A stretch of 38,776 nucleotides of DNA from a virus. Positions 7,655 to 16,970 of the stretch are shown piece by piece. The stretch is taken from the IMG/VR virus record IMGVR_UViG_3300049793_000046, positions 1 through 38,776 of that record; one strand, 5' to 3'. The notes beneath the pieces are model-generated. The model made no database searches, was not told the DNA's origin, and saw nothing but the letters and a program-made list of their open reading frames with translations. The position numbers were made by a program, and so were the translations under genes. How positions within the stretch are numbered: the stretch's first letter is position 1; every line of letters starts with the position of its first letter.

Positions 7655-9525
7655 TATTTATTCCCTGTTGTTGTTGCTGCGGTGGATGGCGTAATGCGAG
7701 CGGCGTGCATCAGCAATTGCATTAGTGCGTTTGGTGCTCTGCGCTGGCCTTGTTGCGCCGCCGTTCTAGCCGCTTGGGCGGCATTTGAATCAAGCACCGC
7801 CTGTGCCAGTGCCTGCTGAATCTTCGGCTCAGCTACGCCGCCATACAGCAGGTTAAGCGGCTTGCCGATGGCGGTATTGGCTAATACACTTTCAGCCCAT
7901 GATGCCGGCAGGCCGGTTGCGCCGACGATCTGACGCAACACGTTCTGCGATGCCATGCGCTGTGCGGTTGCTGATCCTGGTCCATTGCCTGCGGTTGCGA
8001 CTGCTGCCGCCCGATCAGTTTCACTGGCGACATTGCGCAGTAGATTCATTTGATCCGGGCTGAGAATATTTTCCAACTCGTTGCCCAATCCTTTGCGCCC
8101 GGTCGCCTGCTCGATCAGACGCGGCTCATCGCGCAAGATGCCGAGCAAGGCATTCGCCTGCATTCGTGGATTGCCGGCCAGGTCGCTGGTATTCGATGTT
8201 GACTTACGTGCGATGTGCTCGCCGATGTCCATCGCGTTAATTGGTTTGGATGCCTGTGCATAGCTGGTGCGCGCCGTCTTGAACTCAGGATTGGCGCGCT
8301 CCATCCAGTCGAGTATCTGGCCGCGTAGATTTTTGACCGTGTCGCCTGCTTTGCCAGTGAATCCAGACGCTGGATCGGTCAGCATCTCGTCCATCGCCAT
8401 CTTCAGATCTTGCAGGCCTTGTCCGGTTACCTGCCTGCTTGATTGTCCACTGACGCCAACACCTGACATTGGGCTAAATGGCTGAACGTTAAATGAAAAT
8501 GGCCGGCCCTGATTCGCCGCCAGCGACTTGGCGCGCTCGACTGCCTGCTTGACTGCCGGCCGACTAAGTAAGTCCGATAATTCTTTATCAACTGTGTAAT
8601 TAGCATTGGTCGCCTGCTGGTACAAGTCGGAACTTGCCGCCTTGCGCGCCGCTTCCGCCGCGCCGCGCTGTGTACTGTCGCCAGCCAATGATTGCAGTGC
8701 ATTGACGCGTGCCGCATTGTTATCGGCCAGCCGCTGCCCGATCCGATTCGCTATCTGTGGATCGACTGAGCGCAATGCGTCTTGTAGCCGAGCAAGTCCG
8801 GCATCGCCGGTCTGTTCTGCCAGTGTCGGCAATGCGCCGGTAACGGTCGGCGCATTTGTTGCGCCAGCAATGCTGGCTGGATTCAGCGCGAAGCGGTCTA
8901 TCATGCGCCCTGCAATGCGCTTAATCCCCTCTGGATAAAATGGCTCAGAAAGTGCCTTCGCGCCTTGAGCCACACCAGATATCGTGCGCGCAGCCGCCAC
9001 TCCGCCAGCACCCGCCGCGCCGCCCATTGCCGCATTCGATAGCGTTTCTTTTGTACTAATCGACGGCTGGATCAGCCCTTGCGCTGCACCGATGGCTGCC
9101 GCGCCGCGCAAAGTCGCTGCGCCAGGGATTGCGATAGTCGGCAATGCTATCGCCAGATTTCCGGCGAAATTCCCGGCCTGACCCGCACCGGTGCGCATCA
9201 ATGGCTCATCGCGCTTGCGCGCTTCCGCCACGTCGTCACGGCTGGTTAATCCAAGGTATTGGCCGATACCGCGCCCCGTATCCGCAAATGCCTTGCCTGC
9301 ACCAGCCAGAGCACGGGTCGTCGTTTCGCCGATGTTGATGCCGGTATCGAAGTTCTGGCCGAATGGATTCAGTACCTGCAGCGTGTTACCGCCCGCCGAT
9401 GGGTCGATGGCTTGTGATTGCGAACTCATGCGCCGCACTTCCGCTGCTAATGTCTTGGCCCCGGCCGTATCGCCGGCAGCATTCGCCTTGATGAGTGCCG
9501 CGCTCAATTGGTCAATGGTCGCCAT
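7654..9525 (-). CDS. Large internal virion / DNA-ejection protein (P22 gp16 position), 623 aa
   Basis: Ala-rich, low-hydrophobicity protein placed just before the tailspike, where P22 has gp16. Two Gly/Ala-rich hydrophobic stretches near residues 120-150 and 165-185 (NFAGNLAIALPTIAIPGAATLRG and MGGAAGAGGVAAART) could insert in a membrane during ejection. The rest is helical with many Gln, Ala and Arg. No lytic transglycosylase motif is seen, unlike many large ejection proteins. With the two upstream genes it forms the predicted ejection set. The assignment rests on synteny and composition, not on a recognised sequence motif. Confidence 0.65.
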   Translation of the reverse strand: MATIDQLSAALIKANAAGDTAGAKTLAAEVRRMSSQSQAIDPSAGGNTLQVLNPFGQNFDTGINIGETTTRALAGAGKAFADTGRGIGQYLGLTSRDDVAEARKRDEPLMRTGAGQAGNFAGNLAIALPTIAIPGAATLRGAAAIGAAQGLIQPSISTKETLSNAAMGGAAGAGGVAAARTISGVAQGAKALSEPFYPEGIKRIAGRMIDRFALNPASIAGATNAPTVTGALPTLAEQTGDAGLARLQDALRSVDPQIANRIGQRLADNNAARVNALQSLAGDSTQRGAAEAARKAASSDLYQQATNANYTVDKELSDLLSRPAVKQAVERAKSLAANQGRPFSFNVQPFSPMSGVGVSGQSSRQVTGQGLQDLKMAMDEMLTDPASGFTGKAGDTVKNLRGQILDWMERANPEFKTARTSYAQASKPINAMDIGEHIARKSTSNTSDLAGNPRMQANALLGILRDEPRLIEQATGRKGLGNELENILSPDQMNLLRNVASETDRAAAVATAGNGPGSATAQRMASQNVLRQIVGATGLPASWAESVLANTAIGKPLNLLYGGVAEPKIQQALAQAVLDSNAAQAARTAAQQGQRRAPNALMQLLMHAARITPSTAATTTGNK

Positions 9526-10761
9526 TTATTGTCCGTATTTTTTTAGCAAAAATTCGATTTCTGGCGCGTGCTGACTCGATGATGGCACCTGAATTTTCGC
9601 GTTTGATCCAGCACTTCTGATAAATCCGTCGATTGAAGTTTTGCGATTAGCGGCCTTCTGCTCAATCACGCCCTTAGAATCCCCTGGCTGCGGGAAATAT
9701 TGTTTTGCCGCATTCGAAAATTCGCCGCTACTGATCGCTGCGCCGGATTCCTGTCGCAGCAATGCATTGATGAAATCTCGCTGCGCTTGCTCGACCTTCT
9801 GGCTGTTTTCGCTCAGCGCTATGTTTGCGCCTGCTTCCAGTGCTCCGCCGACGCCCCACACATTGCCTAACCCTTGTTTTAGGCTGATTGCGCCAGGACT
9901 ATAATTGCCAGTCAAATCCTTAAGAATCTTGTCTGCCTTCATAGCCCTGTCGCCGAATGCCGCAGACTTACCCTGAAATTCGGTCAGGGGCTTATTGCTC
10001 CCACTTGGATCGGCAGGCCCGCCAGGAATGAACGACATGCTACCGTCAGGATTGGCACGGTAGCCTGCCGGAACTTTCCCCGCCGCCTGTGTTACGCCAA
10101 AATGCCGCTCAGACTGCGCGCGCCCTGCTGCCGCAGTCTGAGCGCCGATATCCTGCCCGCGCTGAGTGGCTGCAACAGTCGCAGCAGCGCGCGAGTTCTC
10201 GGCTTCTGCCTTGTAGCGATCCAAGACCGGAATCGCATTCTGTGTCGCCGCCTGCTTGAATGCTTCCACCGACGGATATTGATTGGCCTTTTGCAGCATT
10301 GCATCACGCTGATCCGCTGGAAAAATGCCTTTGGCGATACCTTGATCGAGATATGTCACAATATCTTGCGGCGTTCGAATGCCAGCGATATCCTGCGCAT
10401 GTTGCGCGACTGTTGCAAACTTGGTTTCTTGTTCCGTTTTGGCTGTTGTTGCGCCGAAATTCTGCGCATGAGCTTTGGACAATTCAATATCTGACTGCGT
10501 CTTTTGCTGTCCAAGCAATTGCGTCTGCAACGCTTGGGCAGCTTTATAGTTGCCGCCTGCCTGTAGCGCCTGCATCAACTTGTTCTGATCGCCACCCGAT
10601 TGTTGATAGGCAGATCGCATGGCACGGTCATCGGCCGCAGTCTGACGCGCCGCAGCCATTTTGAGCTGGTTTTCTTCCTGCGCATCGAGATCTGCCGAAT
10701 AATCGGCCATTGATCGCACAGGCTTCAGATATTGCTGGAAAATATTTGGGTCAGCAGCCAT
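9526..10761 (-). CDS. Internal virion / ejection protein (P22 gp20 position), 411 aa
   Basis: Long Gln/Ala-rich helical N-terminal region (residues 20-220), a Gly/Pro hinge near 225-255 (GYRANPDGSMSFIPGGP), and a C-terminal domain with FINALLRQESGAAISSGEFSNAAKQYFPQPGD. That last block recurs in structural proteins of many podoviruses and siphoviruses. It sits between the gp7-like and gp16-like genes, in the gp20 position. Function as an injected or internal-head protein is inferred from order and composition. Confidence 0.65.
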   Translation of the reverse strand: MAADPNIFQQYLKPVRSMADYSADLDAQEENQLKMAAARQTAADDRAMRSAYQQSGGDQNKLMQALQAGGNYKAAQALQTQLLGQQKTQSDIELSKAHAQNFGATTAKTEQETKFATVAQHAQDIAGIRTPQDIVTYLDQGIAKGIFPADQRDAMLQKANQYPSVEAFKQAATQNAIPVLDRYKAEAENSRAAATVAATQRGQDIGAQTAAAGRAQSERHFGVTQAAGKVPAGYRANPDGSMSFIPGGPADPSGSNKPLTEFQGKSAAFGDRAMKADKILKDLTGNYSPGAISLKQGLGNVWGVGGALEAGANIALSENSQKVEQAQRDFINALLRQESGAAISSGEFSNAAKQYFPQPGDSKGVIEQKAANRKTSIDGFIRSAGSNAKIQVPSSSQHAPEIEFLLKKYGQ

Positions 10762-10763
10762 AT

Positions 10764-11441
10764 TTAACCTAAAGAACTGTTTAGTCGAGCCATTTCAGAA
10801 TCATAGCCGCCACTATTGCTGTTTGGCGTGCTAGCCCATTTTTGTCCAATCGCACCCAATTGATTTGCAGTATTGCCCCAGATGTTGCCCTGCGCGAGTT
10901 GTCCCGCTGCCGCAGCATTGCCCTGACTGCCGATCAGGCCGCTGATATTGCCTGCGGCGGTCGCTCCCGCTGCCGCACTGCTGCCGGTCGCGGATTGGCC
11001 GATGCCGGCCAGCGCGGCGAGCCGGTTTAGTCGATCCTGCCGGCGCTGATAGGCGGCGTTGTAGCCGGTGGTCGCGTAGTTGGTGCCATATTCGGATGCA
11101 GCCTTTAGCGCCGCGCCCGATACCCGGCCACCGGCCGCCGCCGCCTTGCGATCGAGCGCCTGCTGACCCTGTTGCAGGCCGAATTGATAGCCCGGCTCTG
11201 CCATCGCGTCTGCGGCCGTGACAGGACGATTCATTTCGGATTCCAGCCCGCCGAGTGCGCGGGTTCCGGCTTCCCGATAAGGTGTGTAATCGCCGCGCGT
11301 CAGATCATACTGACGCCGCTGTTCGGCGATCCCGGATGCGGTCGAAGCGGCTTGCGTGTCCGCCGCGTTACTGGCCGAATCCGAAGCCATTGCGCCTCCA
11401 ACTAGCGTGGCTCCGGCTACTGCAACATATCCCCAAGTCAT
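10764..11441 (-). CDS. DNA-injection protein, P22 gp7-like, 225 aa
   Basis: The N-terminal 20 residues are hydrophobic (TWGYVAVAGATLVGGAMASD), as in P22 gp7, which is processed and ejected with the DNA. The remainder is Ala/Gly/Gln-rich and helical, with DYTPYREAGTRALGGLES and a PGYQFGLQQGQQALDRKAAAAGGRVSG block typical of this phage family. Its start overlaps the cupin gene stop by 4 bases. Position immediately before the two larger ejection proteins matches the P22 gp7-gp20-gp16 order. Confidence 0.75.
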   Translation of the reverse strand: MTWGYVAVAGATLVGGAMASDSASNAADTQAASTASGIAEQRRQYDLTRGDYTPYREAGTRALGGLESEMNRPVTAADAMAEPGYQFGLQQGQQALDRKAAAAGGRVSGAALKAASEYGTNYATTGYNAAYQRRQDRLNRLAALAGIGQSATGSSAAAGATAAGNISGLIGSQGNAAAAGQLAQGNIWGNTANQLGAIGQKWASTPNSNSGGYDSEMARLNSSLG

Positions 11442-11890
11442 TCAATCATCCCCTGTTCCAGCGCCGCATACGTGGGCGCTATCACGTGCTCTTCGATTTT
11501 TTCCATATCAGTTTCTTCGGTCGGGTGATAGGTGGTCCAGATAGTCTCTTCTTGGGCGACCACTACACGCTTAGTGCCGGGTTGCGACACAAACGTCACG
11601 GGCCCGATAATTTCATCTTTGCCGAATTCCGTAACCACCCAAACTCTTCCCTTCGAAATCGTGTTGACATGCGCATGACGATGGATTTTGCCGATGATGA
11701 TGCCGCCCTTTGGGATCGTCATTTGTCGTGCGTATAATCCCGGCGCGAAAATATGCTCCACCGGAAAATCAGGCTCCCATGGCTGTATAAATTCGGCGTG
11801 CATCAATGACTGGAAATCCAGAATCTGCGCACGGCTCGCCCCATTCGCCATGCGTTCAATTGCGCCGTGAATGGTGGCTAGATCGCTCAT
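11438..11890 (-). CDS. Cupin-like phage protein, 150 aa
   Basis: The central part has the fold signature of a small cupin: GGIIIGKIHRHAHVNTISKGRVWVV, with the metal-binding-type HxH and a Gly-rich turn, then PGTKRVVVAQEETIWTTYHPTEE. Such proteins are common next to structural genes of podoviruses, but their role in the particle is not established to my knowledge. The N-terminal 50 residues are helical. Start and stop are coupled to neighbours by 4-base overlaps, placing it firmly in the virion operon. Confidence 0.65.
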   Translation of the reverse strand: MSDLATIHGAIERMANGASRAQILDFQSLMHAEFIQPWEPDFPVEHIFAPGLYARQMTIPKGGIIIGKIHRHAHVNTISKGRVWVVTEFGKDEIIGPVTFVSQPGTKRVVVAQEETIWTTYHPTEETDMEKIEEHVIAPTYAALEQGMIE

Positions 11891-12258
11891 CCTGAAACCC
11901 CTACTTCGCCCTCGCCCGTGATCGTCAATGCTGTTGCCGTGCCTGATCCGCCAACCAAGAAATCGGCAGCATCCAAGCGCAGCGCGCCGTAATAATCAAA
12001 TTCAGAATTGGCCGGCACTGAACGCGCCGTACCGAGCACCTCTGTACCCGCTGCATTGGCCCCGGTCGCGCCTAGCCAAGTGGAAAATGTGGCCGCCGCA
12101 TTGGTCTTGTTTGTGATACGCACGTGATTCAGCACGATATATTGCGCCGATGATCCTGCATTGACACCGCCCGATGCCGCCGCGGGATTCAGCAGATTGG
12201 TCGTCAACGTGGTGGTCAGCGCCACCGGGCCGAAGCGGAATTTTTTATTGCTAGCCAT
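11887..12258 (-). CDS. Small virion protein candidate, 123 aa
   Basis: Start at ATG 12258 with AAGGA upstream; a TTG one codon earlier is less likely. The sequence is beta-rich with Thr/Ala/Asn repeats (VALTTTLTTNLLNPAAASGG, then VRITNKTNAAATFSTWLGATG) and no signal peptide or membrane segment. It lies between the collagen-like gene and the cupin gene in the tail and head-completion part of the operon. Probably a small capsid- or tail-decorating protein; the exact role is unknown. Confidence 0.65.
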   Translation of the reverse strand: MASNKKFRFGPVALTTTLTTNLLNPAAASGGVNAGSSAQYIVLNHVRITNKTNAAATFSTWLGATGANAAGTEVLGTARSVPANSEFDYYGALRLDAADFLVGGSGTATALTITGEGEVGVSG

Positions 12259-12267
12259 CAAATATCC

Positions 12268-12921
12268 TTAAAGTGGGAATTCAAACCATTTTCCCAGGGT
12301 CGCGGTGCCATTGGTTGTCGTGCTGATCAAGATGTAGGTTCCGCCCGGATTCACAATAAACGCGACCTGAAAGCTATTGTCTTCGCCCAACAATCCTGCC
12401 TGTATGCCGATAATTCCTGAGGCCGCAACGGTCGGCGGTGTCGCGGTATCCATCTTGGCCTGCACATAGGCATTGCCCGCAGCCACTGTGATGGCGCATC
12501 GCACCGTTGCCATCACCAGCAGCGGTTCCGCGCTGGTATTCGTGTAGGTCGTATTCAGTGCGCGCGTGGCATCCAACGGCGTGCGGTATGGGGACGGCGC
12601 AAACATGAATATTCCAGCCTCACCATCTTCGCCGTCCATCCCGGGGATAGATATTCCCATCGGCCCCATCGGTCCTTGCAACCCCGGCGGCCCCATGGGC
12701 CCAGGCTCGCCCTCTTCCTGGCTATCCAGCACAACGGCACTTTGCGGCAACTGATTGATCGTGGTGTAGAGATTGGTCGGTGCCACGATGCCACCGGCAC
12801 GATCGGAAAGAACCGTGAAATAGCGCATCCATTCCATGTCGATTTCAACCGGCAAGCGCTGCCCCTGCACCATCACTGATCCGATTGCGATGCGTGCCTG
12901 AGGCAGTGTGAGCGTGCTCAT
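12268..12921 (-). CDS. Collagen-like trimeric tail protein at the tail-needle position, 217 aa
   Basis: Residues 71-103 are a near-perfect Gly-X-Y collagen repeat (GEPGPMGPPGLQGPMGPMG, an ISIP interruption, then GMDGEDGEAG), which forms a trimer. The N-terminal 70 residues form one domain and the C-terminal 110 a beta-rich knob. The gene follows gp10 directly, overlapping its stop by 4 bases. In P22 the trimeric coiled-coil tail needle gp26 occupies this place, and no gp26 homologue is otherwise visible. A needle or tail-tip function by collagen triple helix is an inference. Confidence 0.7.
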   Translation of the reverse strand: MSTLTLPQARIAIGSVMVQGQRLPVEIDMEWMRYFTVLSDRAGGIVAPTNLYTTINQLPQSAVVLDSQEEGEPGPMGPPGLQGPMGPMGISIPGMDGEDGEAGIFMFAPSPYRTPLDATRALNTTYTNTSAEPLLVMATVRCAITVAAGNAYVQAKMDTATPPTVAASGIIGIQAGLLGEDNSFQVAFIVNPGGTYILISTTTNGTATLGKWFEFPL

Positions 12922-14294
12922 CCTGCGTCCACTGCTGCGGCATGAATCGCGAACGGGACGTCATCCGAGCAACGTATGCGGAACACCCGGTTGATCGATG
13001 TGCCGAGTCCGAGCCATCGGATGCGCTGCATCCAGCGCCCGGTCACGCCGAGTGATCGCAACAACATCGGGCCGTAGGTAATGCCGCCATCGTTGCTGAT
13101 TTCCAGCGTTACGTTGCCGCCATGGCCGGATTTCATCGCAAGTTCCAAACTGTGATAGCTCAGCGGCTCCATGCTGTCCTGGATTAGATGTGGCCATGTG
13201 CGTTCACGCACCAGCACGCGGGTATTGAGCGTATTGGTGTCGGCATCGAGCCGCACCAGTTTTCCGTCGGCATCCCCGGCAAAATGATCGACGCCGACGG
13301 AAGTGACCAAGCGCGAGCGCAGCGGCTGCCATCCTGCATCCCATTCGCCACGCTCATGCCATTGCTGCAAGGCCGCATCATAGATCCATGTAGTTTCAAG
13401 TCCTGGCGCGTGGATGCCGACGAATTCATGGCCCTCGATTTGATAGCACCACATCTCCGCCGCCGACAGGTCGCTGCTGCCGCGCAACGCTTCTTCCACT
13501 GCGATGGTGGATACGCGCGAAGGTTGATTGCCGGATAGCATATAGACGATGCCTGTACCTCTGTCGGTCTGGCCGATCCAAAATATGGTATCGGCCGCTT
13601 CAATTGCGGCGCGTTTGCCGACGCAGCCGACATCCATCGTGTAACTGTTGTATCGCACGAACGGAAATGCCGGATCGCCGCTATTGATCCAGAATTCGCC
13701 CGATTTGGTGCCCAGAAAAAGAACCTGCCGATGCGTGACTCTGTGGGTCACGATATCATCCGGCGCGGAATCGGCGCTGCTGAAATCAAGCGCGTCAAGC
13801 AATGTGCCGTCATCGATCTTCGACAAATAGAATTGATCTGTCTCCGGATCGACGAAGATGAAATAGCCGTCGAGTTCACGCACATCGTCGGAACCTCGCC
13901 AGCCAGCCGCCGTGATTTGCGTCAGCGTGTTGGTTGCCAGCGTGTAGATGTAAAGGTTGGGCCCATCTACGATGGCAATTTGCGTCTTGTTGTCGTCCAT
14001 GCCGACGAAGCCGCTTGATGTGGCAAGCGTGCCGCGATTGGTTGTTGTGCCCGTGGTCGTGACCTCGTATAGCGTGCTGCCAGCCACTACAAACCAGCGG
14101 CCCCCGACATCTTTGGAGCCGCGAATCGACGCGCCCAAATCGGCAATCTGCACCTCGCCGGGCGTGGACTGCATCATCCAGCGGTCACCGTCGAGCCGCT
14201 GAGGATAGCAGTTGACCGAGCGCTGGACTGCTGCCTTACGGTCGGCAAGGAAGTACGACGGTCCGGCGCATTCGACAATCTTTCTGGCGGCCAT
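12918..14294 (-). CDS. Tail accessory factor, P22 gp10-like (head-completion/DNA stabilisation)
   Basis: 458 residues, close to the 472 of P22 gp10. Family hallmarks: an N-terminal segment ending SVNCYPQRLDGDRW, STPGEVQIADLG, and repeated beta-propeller-like strands with GGRWFVVAGSTLYEV, VDGPNLYIYTLA, LDGYFIFVDPETDQFYLSKIDDG and VLFLGTKSGEFWINSGD. gp10 forms a hexameric ring below gp4 and closes the portal after packaging. It lies directly after the gp4 homologue, as in P22. The start is adjacent to the gp4 stop. Confidence 0.85.
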   Translation of the reverse strand: MAARKIVECAGPSYFLADRKAAVQRSVNCYPQRLDGDRWMMQSTPGEVQIADLGASIRGSKDVGGRWFVVAGSTLYEVTTTGTTTNRGTLATSSGFVGMDDNKTQIAIVDGPNLYIYTLATNTLTQITAAGWRGSDDVRELDGYFIFVDPETDQFYLSKIDDGTLLDALDFSSADSAPDDIVTHRVTHRQVLFLGTKSGEFWINSGDPAFPFVRYNSYTMDVGCVGKRAAIEAADTIFWIGQTDRGTGIVYMLSGNQPSRVSTIAVEEALRGSSDLSAAEMWCYQIEGHEFVGIHAPGLETTWIYDAALQQWHERGEWDAGWQPLRSRLVTSVGVDHFAGDADGKLVRLDADTNTLNTRVLVRERTWPHLIQDSMEPLSYHSLELAMKSGHGGNVTLEISNDGGITYGPMLLRSLGVTGRWMQRIRWLGLGTSINRVFRIRCSDDVPFAIHAAAVDAG

Positions 14295-14951
14295 TTAGCC
14301 CCCGAACAGAATCGATTGCCGCACAGATCGCGACTTGCTATAGGAATATACATCGATGATTGTCGGATCATATTTTTTGATCGCGTTTCGTGCGGCCGTC
14401 TCGGCGCGGATCAGTTCCGGCGGCATCCGTCCCAATATTGATGGGGCCAACTGCACCGCGAGCAACGCGCCAAGCGCCGACTTGTAGCCGGGCGGCATCG
14501 TGTAATCGGTAGTCTGGTCGGCAAATGCTGAGACGCCGATACGGGTTTGCAACTTCAGCGCCTGGCCGGTCGGACTCGGATCGAGATAGACCGTGCTCAG
14601 GCCATCATGGGCCCAGACATTCGGCACGCCAGTCGGGCGCGGCGTCAGCAACTCGTTGTACTGCTGCATCGTGATGGGTGTCATGGGCCGGCCATCAGCC
14701 GTCATGCTGATGATCTCTGCGCCAGGCGCAATGGCGGCCCATGATCCAGCGCCCAATGTGATATTGCCGGTCTGGACCGCGCTGGTCAGCACATCCCTGT
14801 ACAAAAACTGCTGCTCTGCGCTGAGTTCATCAACCAGCAGATTCAGCCGACGAAAACCGACTGCGGACTCATCAGGGCCGAGAGTCTCGCCCGGATATAA
14901 CCGGTTCAATCGCTCATAGGTATCGGTGATGATCGAAATGGCAGTGGTCAT
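14295..14951 (-). CDS. Tail accessory factor, P22 gp4-like
   Basis: 218 residues, slightly longer than P22 gp4 (166). Features of the family are an N-terminal helix (ISIITDTYERLNRLYPGETLGPDE), FRRLNLLVDELSAEQQFLYRD, and the PPGYKSALGALLAVQLAPSI block followed by an amphipathic helix. gp4 binds the portal and starts tail assembly. It overlaps the preceding stop by one base (TGATG) and is followed immediately by gp10. Confidence 0.8.
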   Translation of the reverse strand: MTTAISIITDTYERLNRLYPGETLGPDESAVGFRRLNLLVDELSAEQQFLYRDVLTSAVQTGNITLGAGSWAAIAPGAEIISMTADGRPMTPITMQQYNELLTPRPTGVPNVWAHDGLSTVYLDPSPTGQALKLQTRIGVSAFADQTTDYTMPPGYKSALGALLAVQLAPSILGRMPPELIRAETAARNAIKKYDPTIIDVYSYSKSRSVRQSILFGG

Positions 14952-15142
14952 CAGGATTCCTTGCGGGATGGTCGTCCGGGTTTGCGCTTGATTATTTCGG
15001 GCTGCACGATGTCAACCGGCACAATGCCAGCCTTGGCCTCTTTACTGCGTGGCCAGATTACCCACCCGTCGCGCGTCAATGCCAATGCCTCATCGTGGCC
15101 GACATGCTTGTTTCCGTGTTCTGGATGCTTGATATAGGTCAT
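14951..15142 (-). CDS. Small basic protein with AT-hook-like tail, 63 aa
   Basis: First gene after an intrinsic terminator in the late operon. The body contains GHDEALALTRDGWVIWPRSKEAK and the C-terminus is strongly basic with KRKPGRPSRK, which matches the GRP core of AT-hooks and could bind the DNA minor groove. No homologue is recalled. It may be a head-tail joining or DNA-contact protein, but this is only composition-based. Its stop overlaps the gp4 start by one base. Confidence 0.65.
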   Translation of the reverse strand: MTYIKHPEHGNKHVGHDEALALTRDGWVIWPRSKEAKAGIVPVDIVQPEIIKRKPGRPSRKES

Positions 15143-15146
15143 GGTT

Positions 15147-15174
15147 AAAAAGAGGGGCCACTACAGCCCCTCTT
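15147..15174 (-). terminator. Intrinsic terminator after coat-operon head genes
   Basis: In the leftward direction a 9-bp perfect stem (AAGAGGGGC/GCCCCTCTT) with a 7-base loop is followed by a T-run of five. It lies between the gene following coat (ending 15181) and the 63-residue basic protein (start 15142). Partial termination here would give more coat and accessory protein than downstream tail genes, a familiar way to set the high coat:tail ratio. Confidence 0.8.
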
Positions 15175-15180
15175 ATATCG

Positions 15181-15672
15181 TCAAGACGTCGCGAAAGGAT
15201 CAGCCAGAGTGCCTGATCCAACCAGATCGCCCTCGATCTGCCATTGGGTCGCGCTGATACAGGTCAGCTTGTAGCTGCCGCCGATCAGGCCGCCCTTGGT
15301 CACGCCATCGGATGAGATCGCCACGTGTGTGGTCCCATTGGCCTGGAATACGTCACCGGAGTCTGCCACGGTCAGCGAGCCAAGCATCACCGAGCCGACG
15401 ATGAACACGGTCGCCGCATTGGTGATGACTTTGTGCGCGTTGGTCGTGTCCGCCACGCTGGTGCTGAACTCAAACTGCATGCCGACCACCGGAGCGGGCA
15501 GCGTGTAGACGACGCCAGCAGCGCGGTCGAACAGGCACAGCGCGCCAGATTCTTTTGCCAGCAACGTGCGTGTTGCTACGCCCTCAGTGATCACCTCGCG
15601 ATGCGCACCAGGTTGAATCGAGCCAGACGGGCCGCCGTAATTTACCCGTTCAATTGCGGTAGAAATTGCCAT
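15181..15672 (-). CDS. Small head-associated protein candidate, 163 aa
   Basis: Directly downstream of coat (22-base gap) and ended by an intrinsic terminator, so likely made at coat-like level. The sequence is beta-rich with GALCLFDRAAGVVYTLPAPVVGMQFEF, a VFIVGSVMLGSLTVADSGDVF segment and a Gly-rich tail. It has no signal peptide or membrane helix. Such small proteins after coat are often head decoration or vertex proteins; this assignment is from position and expression context. Confidence 0.65.
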   Translation of the reverse strand: MAISTAIERVNYGGPSGSIQPGAHREVITEGVATRTLLAKESGALCLFDRAAGVVYTLPAPVVGMQFEFSTSVADTTNAHKVITNAATVFIVGSVMLGSLTVADSGDVFQANGTTHVAISSDGVTKGGLIGGSYKLTCISATQWQIEGDLVGSGTLADPFATS

Positions 15673-15694
15673 GATATTTTTCCTTGATTAATGA

Positions 15695-16954
15695 TTAGGC
15701 GTTGGCGGATCCGATGATTCTTGACCCCCATTCTGGCCTCAGCGCGGCCATTCCGTACATCATATCGACGCGCAGTAGTAGCTCATCGTTGCGGATGTCG
15801 GATGCCATCCAGGCGCGCAGCGAGAGGTTGCCCTTGTCGCCGGCGACCGGTCCACGGCGCACGCATTTCTGCGCATCGTCCAGCAGCGGTAGGTCAGCCG
15901 TGACGAACTGGTACGCATCGCGGTGATACATCAACTGCTGCACGTAGTTGGTGCTGGCCGCGCCAACGAACACGATATCAGCGTTGTCGGCCGGCGTGCC
16001 GGAACAATTCTGCCGCGGGTTGTTTGTGTCGTAGATCATTGCTGGGCTGAACGTGATGCTGGTAGTGGTCGCAGAAACCACAACGAATTGCTTCAGATGC
16101 GCAAATGCCATCTTGGTTTCTGGATGCACATCGTAAATACCGACCTCGCCCGAACCAGAGCCGACCGTGAACACCATGCCAGCCACCGGCGCAGCGGTCA
16201 GGCCGTCAACAGTCAGCGTTGTGATGCCGCTGGTCAGTGTGCCAGCATTAATCTCGCCGGCCACGTCCGCGCTGTTGGACAGTGTCCACATGCGGTCATT
16301 TTCATACCAGTCCGCCATTGCGGTGCGGCCCATCATGCCCTCACGGTATTGCTCCTGGATCTGATTGGAGTCCTGGAACAGCCCTTTCAGGCCATTGACC
16401 ATACCGCCCATCGAGATGGAATCGGCCATGATGAAACGGTTGCCATCCTTCGGTGCCAGGCCTTGATTGAGTTTTGCGCGGGCGGAACCAACGGCCACTA
16501 AGTCAGTCAATGCTGTGCCTGCGGTGCCTGCGACATTTGATGTAGCTTTGGTGCAGAATGCCAGGAAATCAGCCTCGATTCCCGAGCACATCACCGCAAT
16601 CGCAGGCTCAATGTATTGCTTGGACAACGCATCGAATGCACCATCATTGTCAACAGACTGGATCAGCTCCTGCGAGTTGAAGCGCATGTCAACGCCATCT
16701 TGCGTTGCGACGGTGATAGTCTGGGTTTGCTCGTCCTGGTCCTGCACGGACATAACCCGGCTGCCTTGGCGACGCTTGTATTGATTCGGGGATTTCACTC
16801 GCAGCGTGGAACCGTGCGGCTTGTTACTGCCACCGGCCGCATTGAACGATGCATCGTATTGGCGATCAATCGTGCCGATGAATGACAGTTTTTCATGCGC
16901 TAGGCGCAAGCTTTCCTTTGCTACAAGGTCGGTGACCTTAAAGATATTGCTCAT
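15695..16954 (-). CDS. Major coat protein, P22 gp5-like
   Basis: 419 residues against 430 for P22 coat. The N-terminus MSNIFKVTDLVAKESLRLAHEKLSFIGTIDRQYD and the block STLRVKSPNQYKRRQGS are characteristic of the P22 coat family (HK97 fold with an inserted domain). Later motifs include SQELIQSVDNDGAFDALSKQYIEPA, and DRMWTLSNSADVAGEIN leading into an Ig-like insertion (about 225-300). It assembles on the scaffold into a T=7-type procapsid. The start is preceded by an unusual structured leader (16971..17014). Confidence 0.9.
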   Translation of the reverse strand: MSNIFKVTDLVAKESLRLAHEKLSFIGTIDRQYDASFNAAGGSNKPHGSTLRVKSPNQYKRRQGSRVMSVQDQDEQTQTITVATQDGVDMRFNSQELIQSVDNDGAFDALSKQYIEPAIAVMCSGIEADFLAFCTKATSNVAGTAGTALTDLVAVGSARAKLNQGLAPKDGNRFIMADSISMGGMVNGLKGLFQDSNQIQEQYREGMMGRTAMADWYENDRMWTLSNSADVAGEINAGTLTSGITTLTVDGLTAAPVAGMVFTVGSGSGEVGIYDVHPETKMAFAHLKQFVVVSATTTSITFSPAMIYDTNNPRQNCSGTPADNADIVFVGAASTNYVQQLMYHRDAYQFVTADLPLLDDAQKCVRRGPVAGDKGNLSLRAWMASDIRNDELLLRVDMMYGMAALRPEWGSRIIGSANA

Positions 16955-16970
16955 GTCTTTTCTTTCCAGT

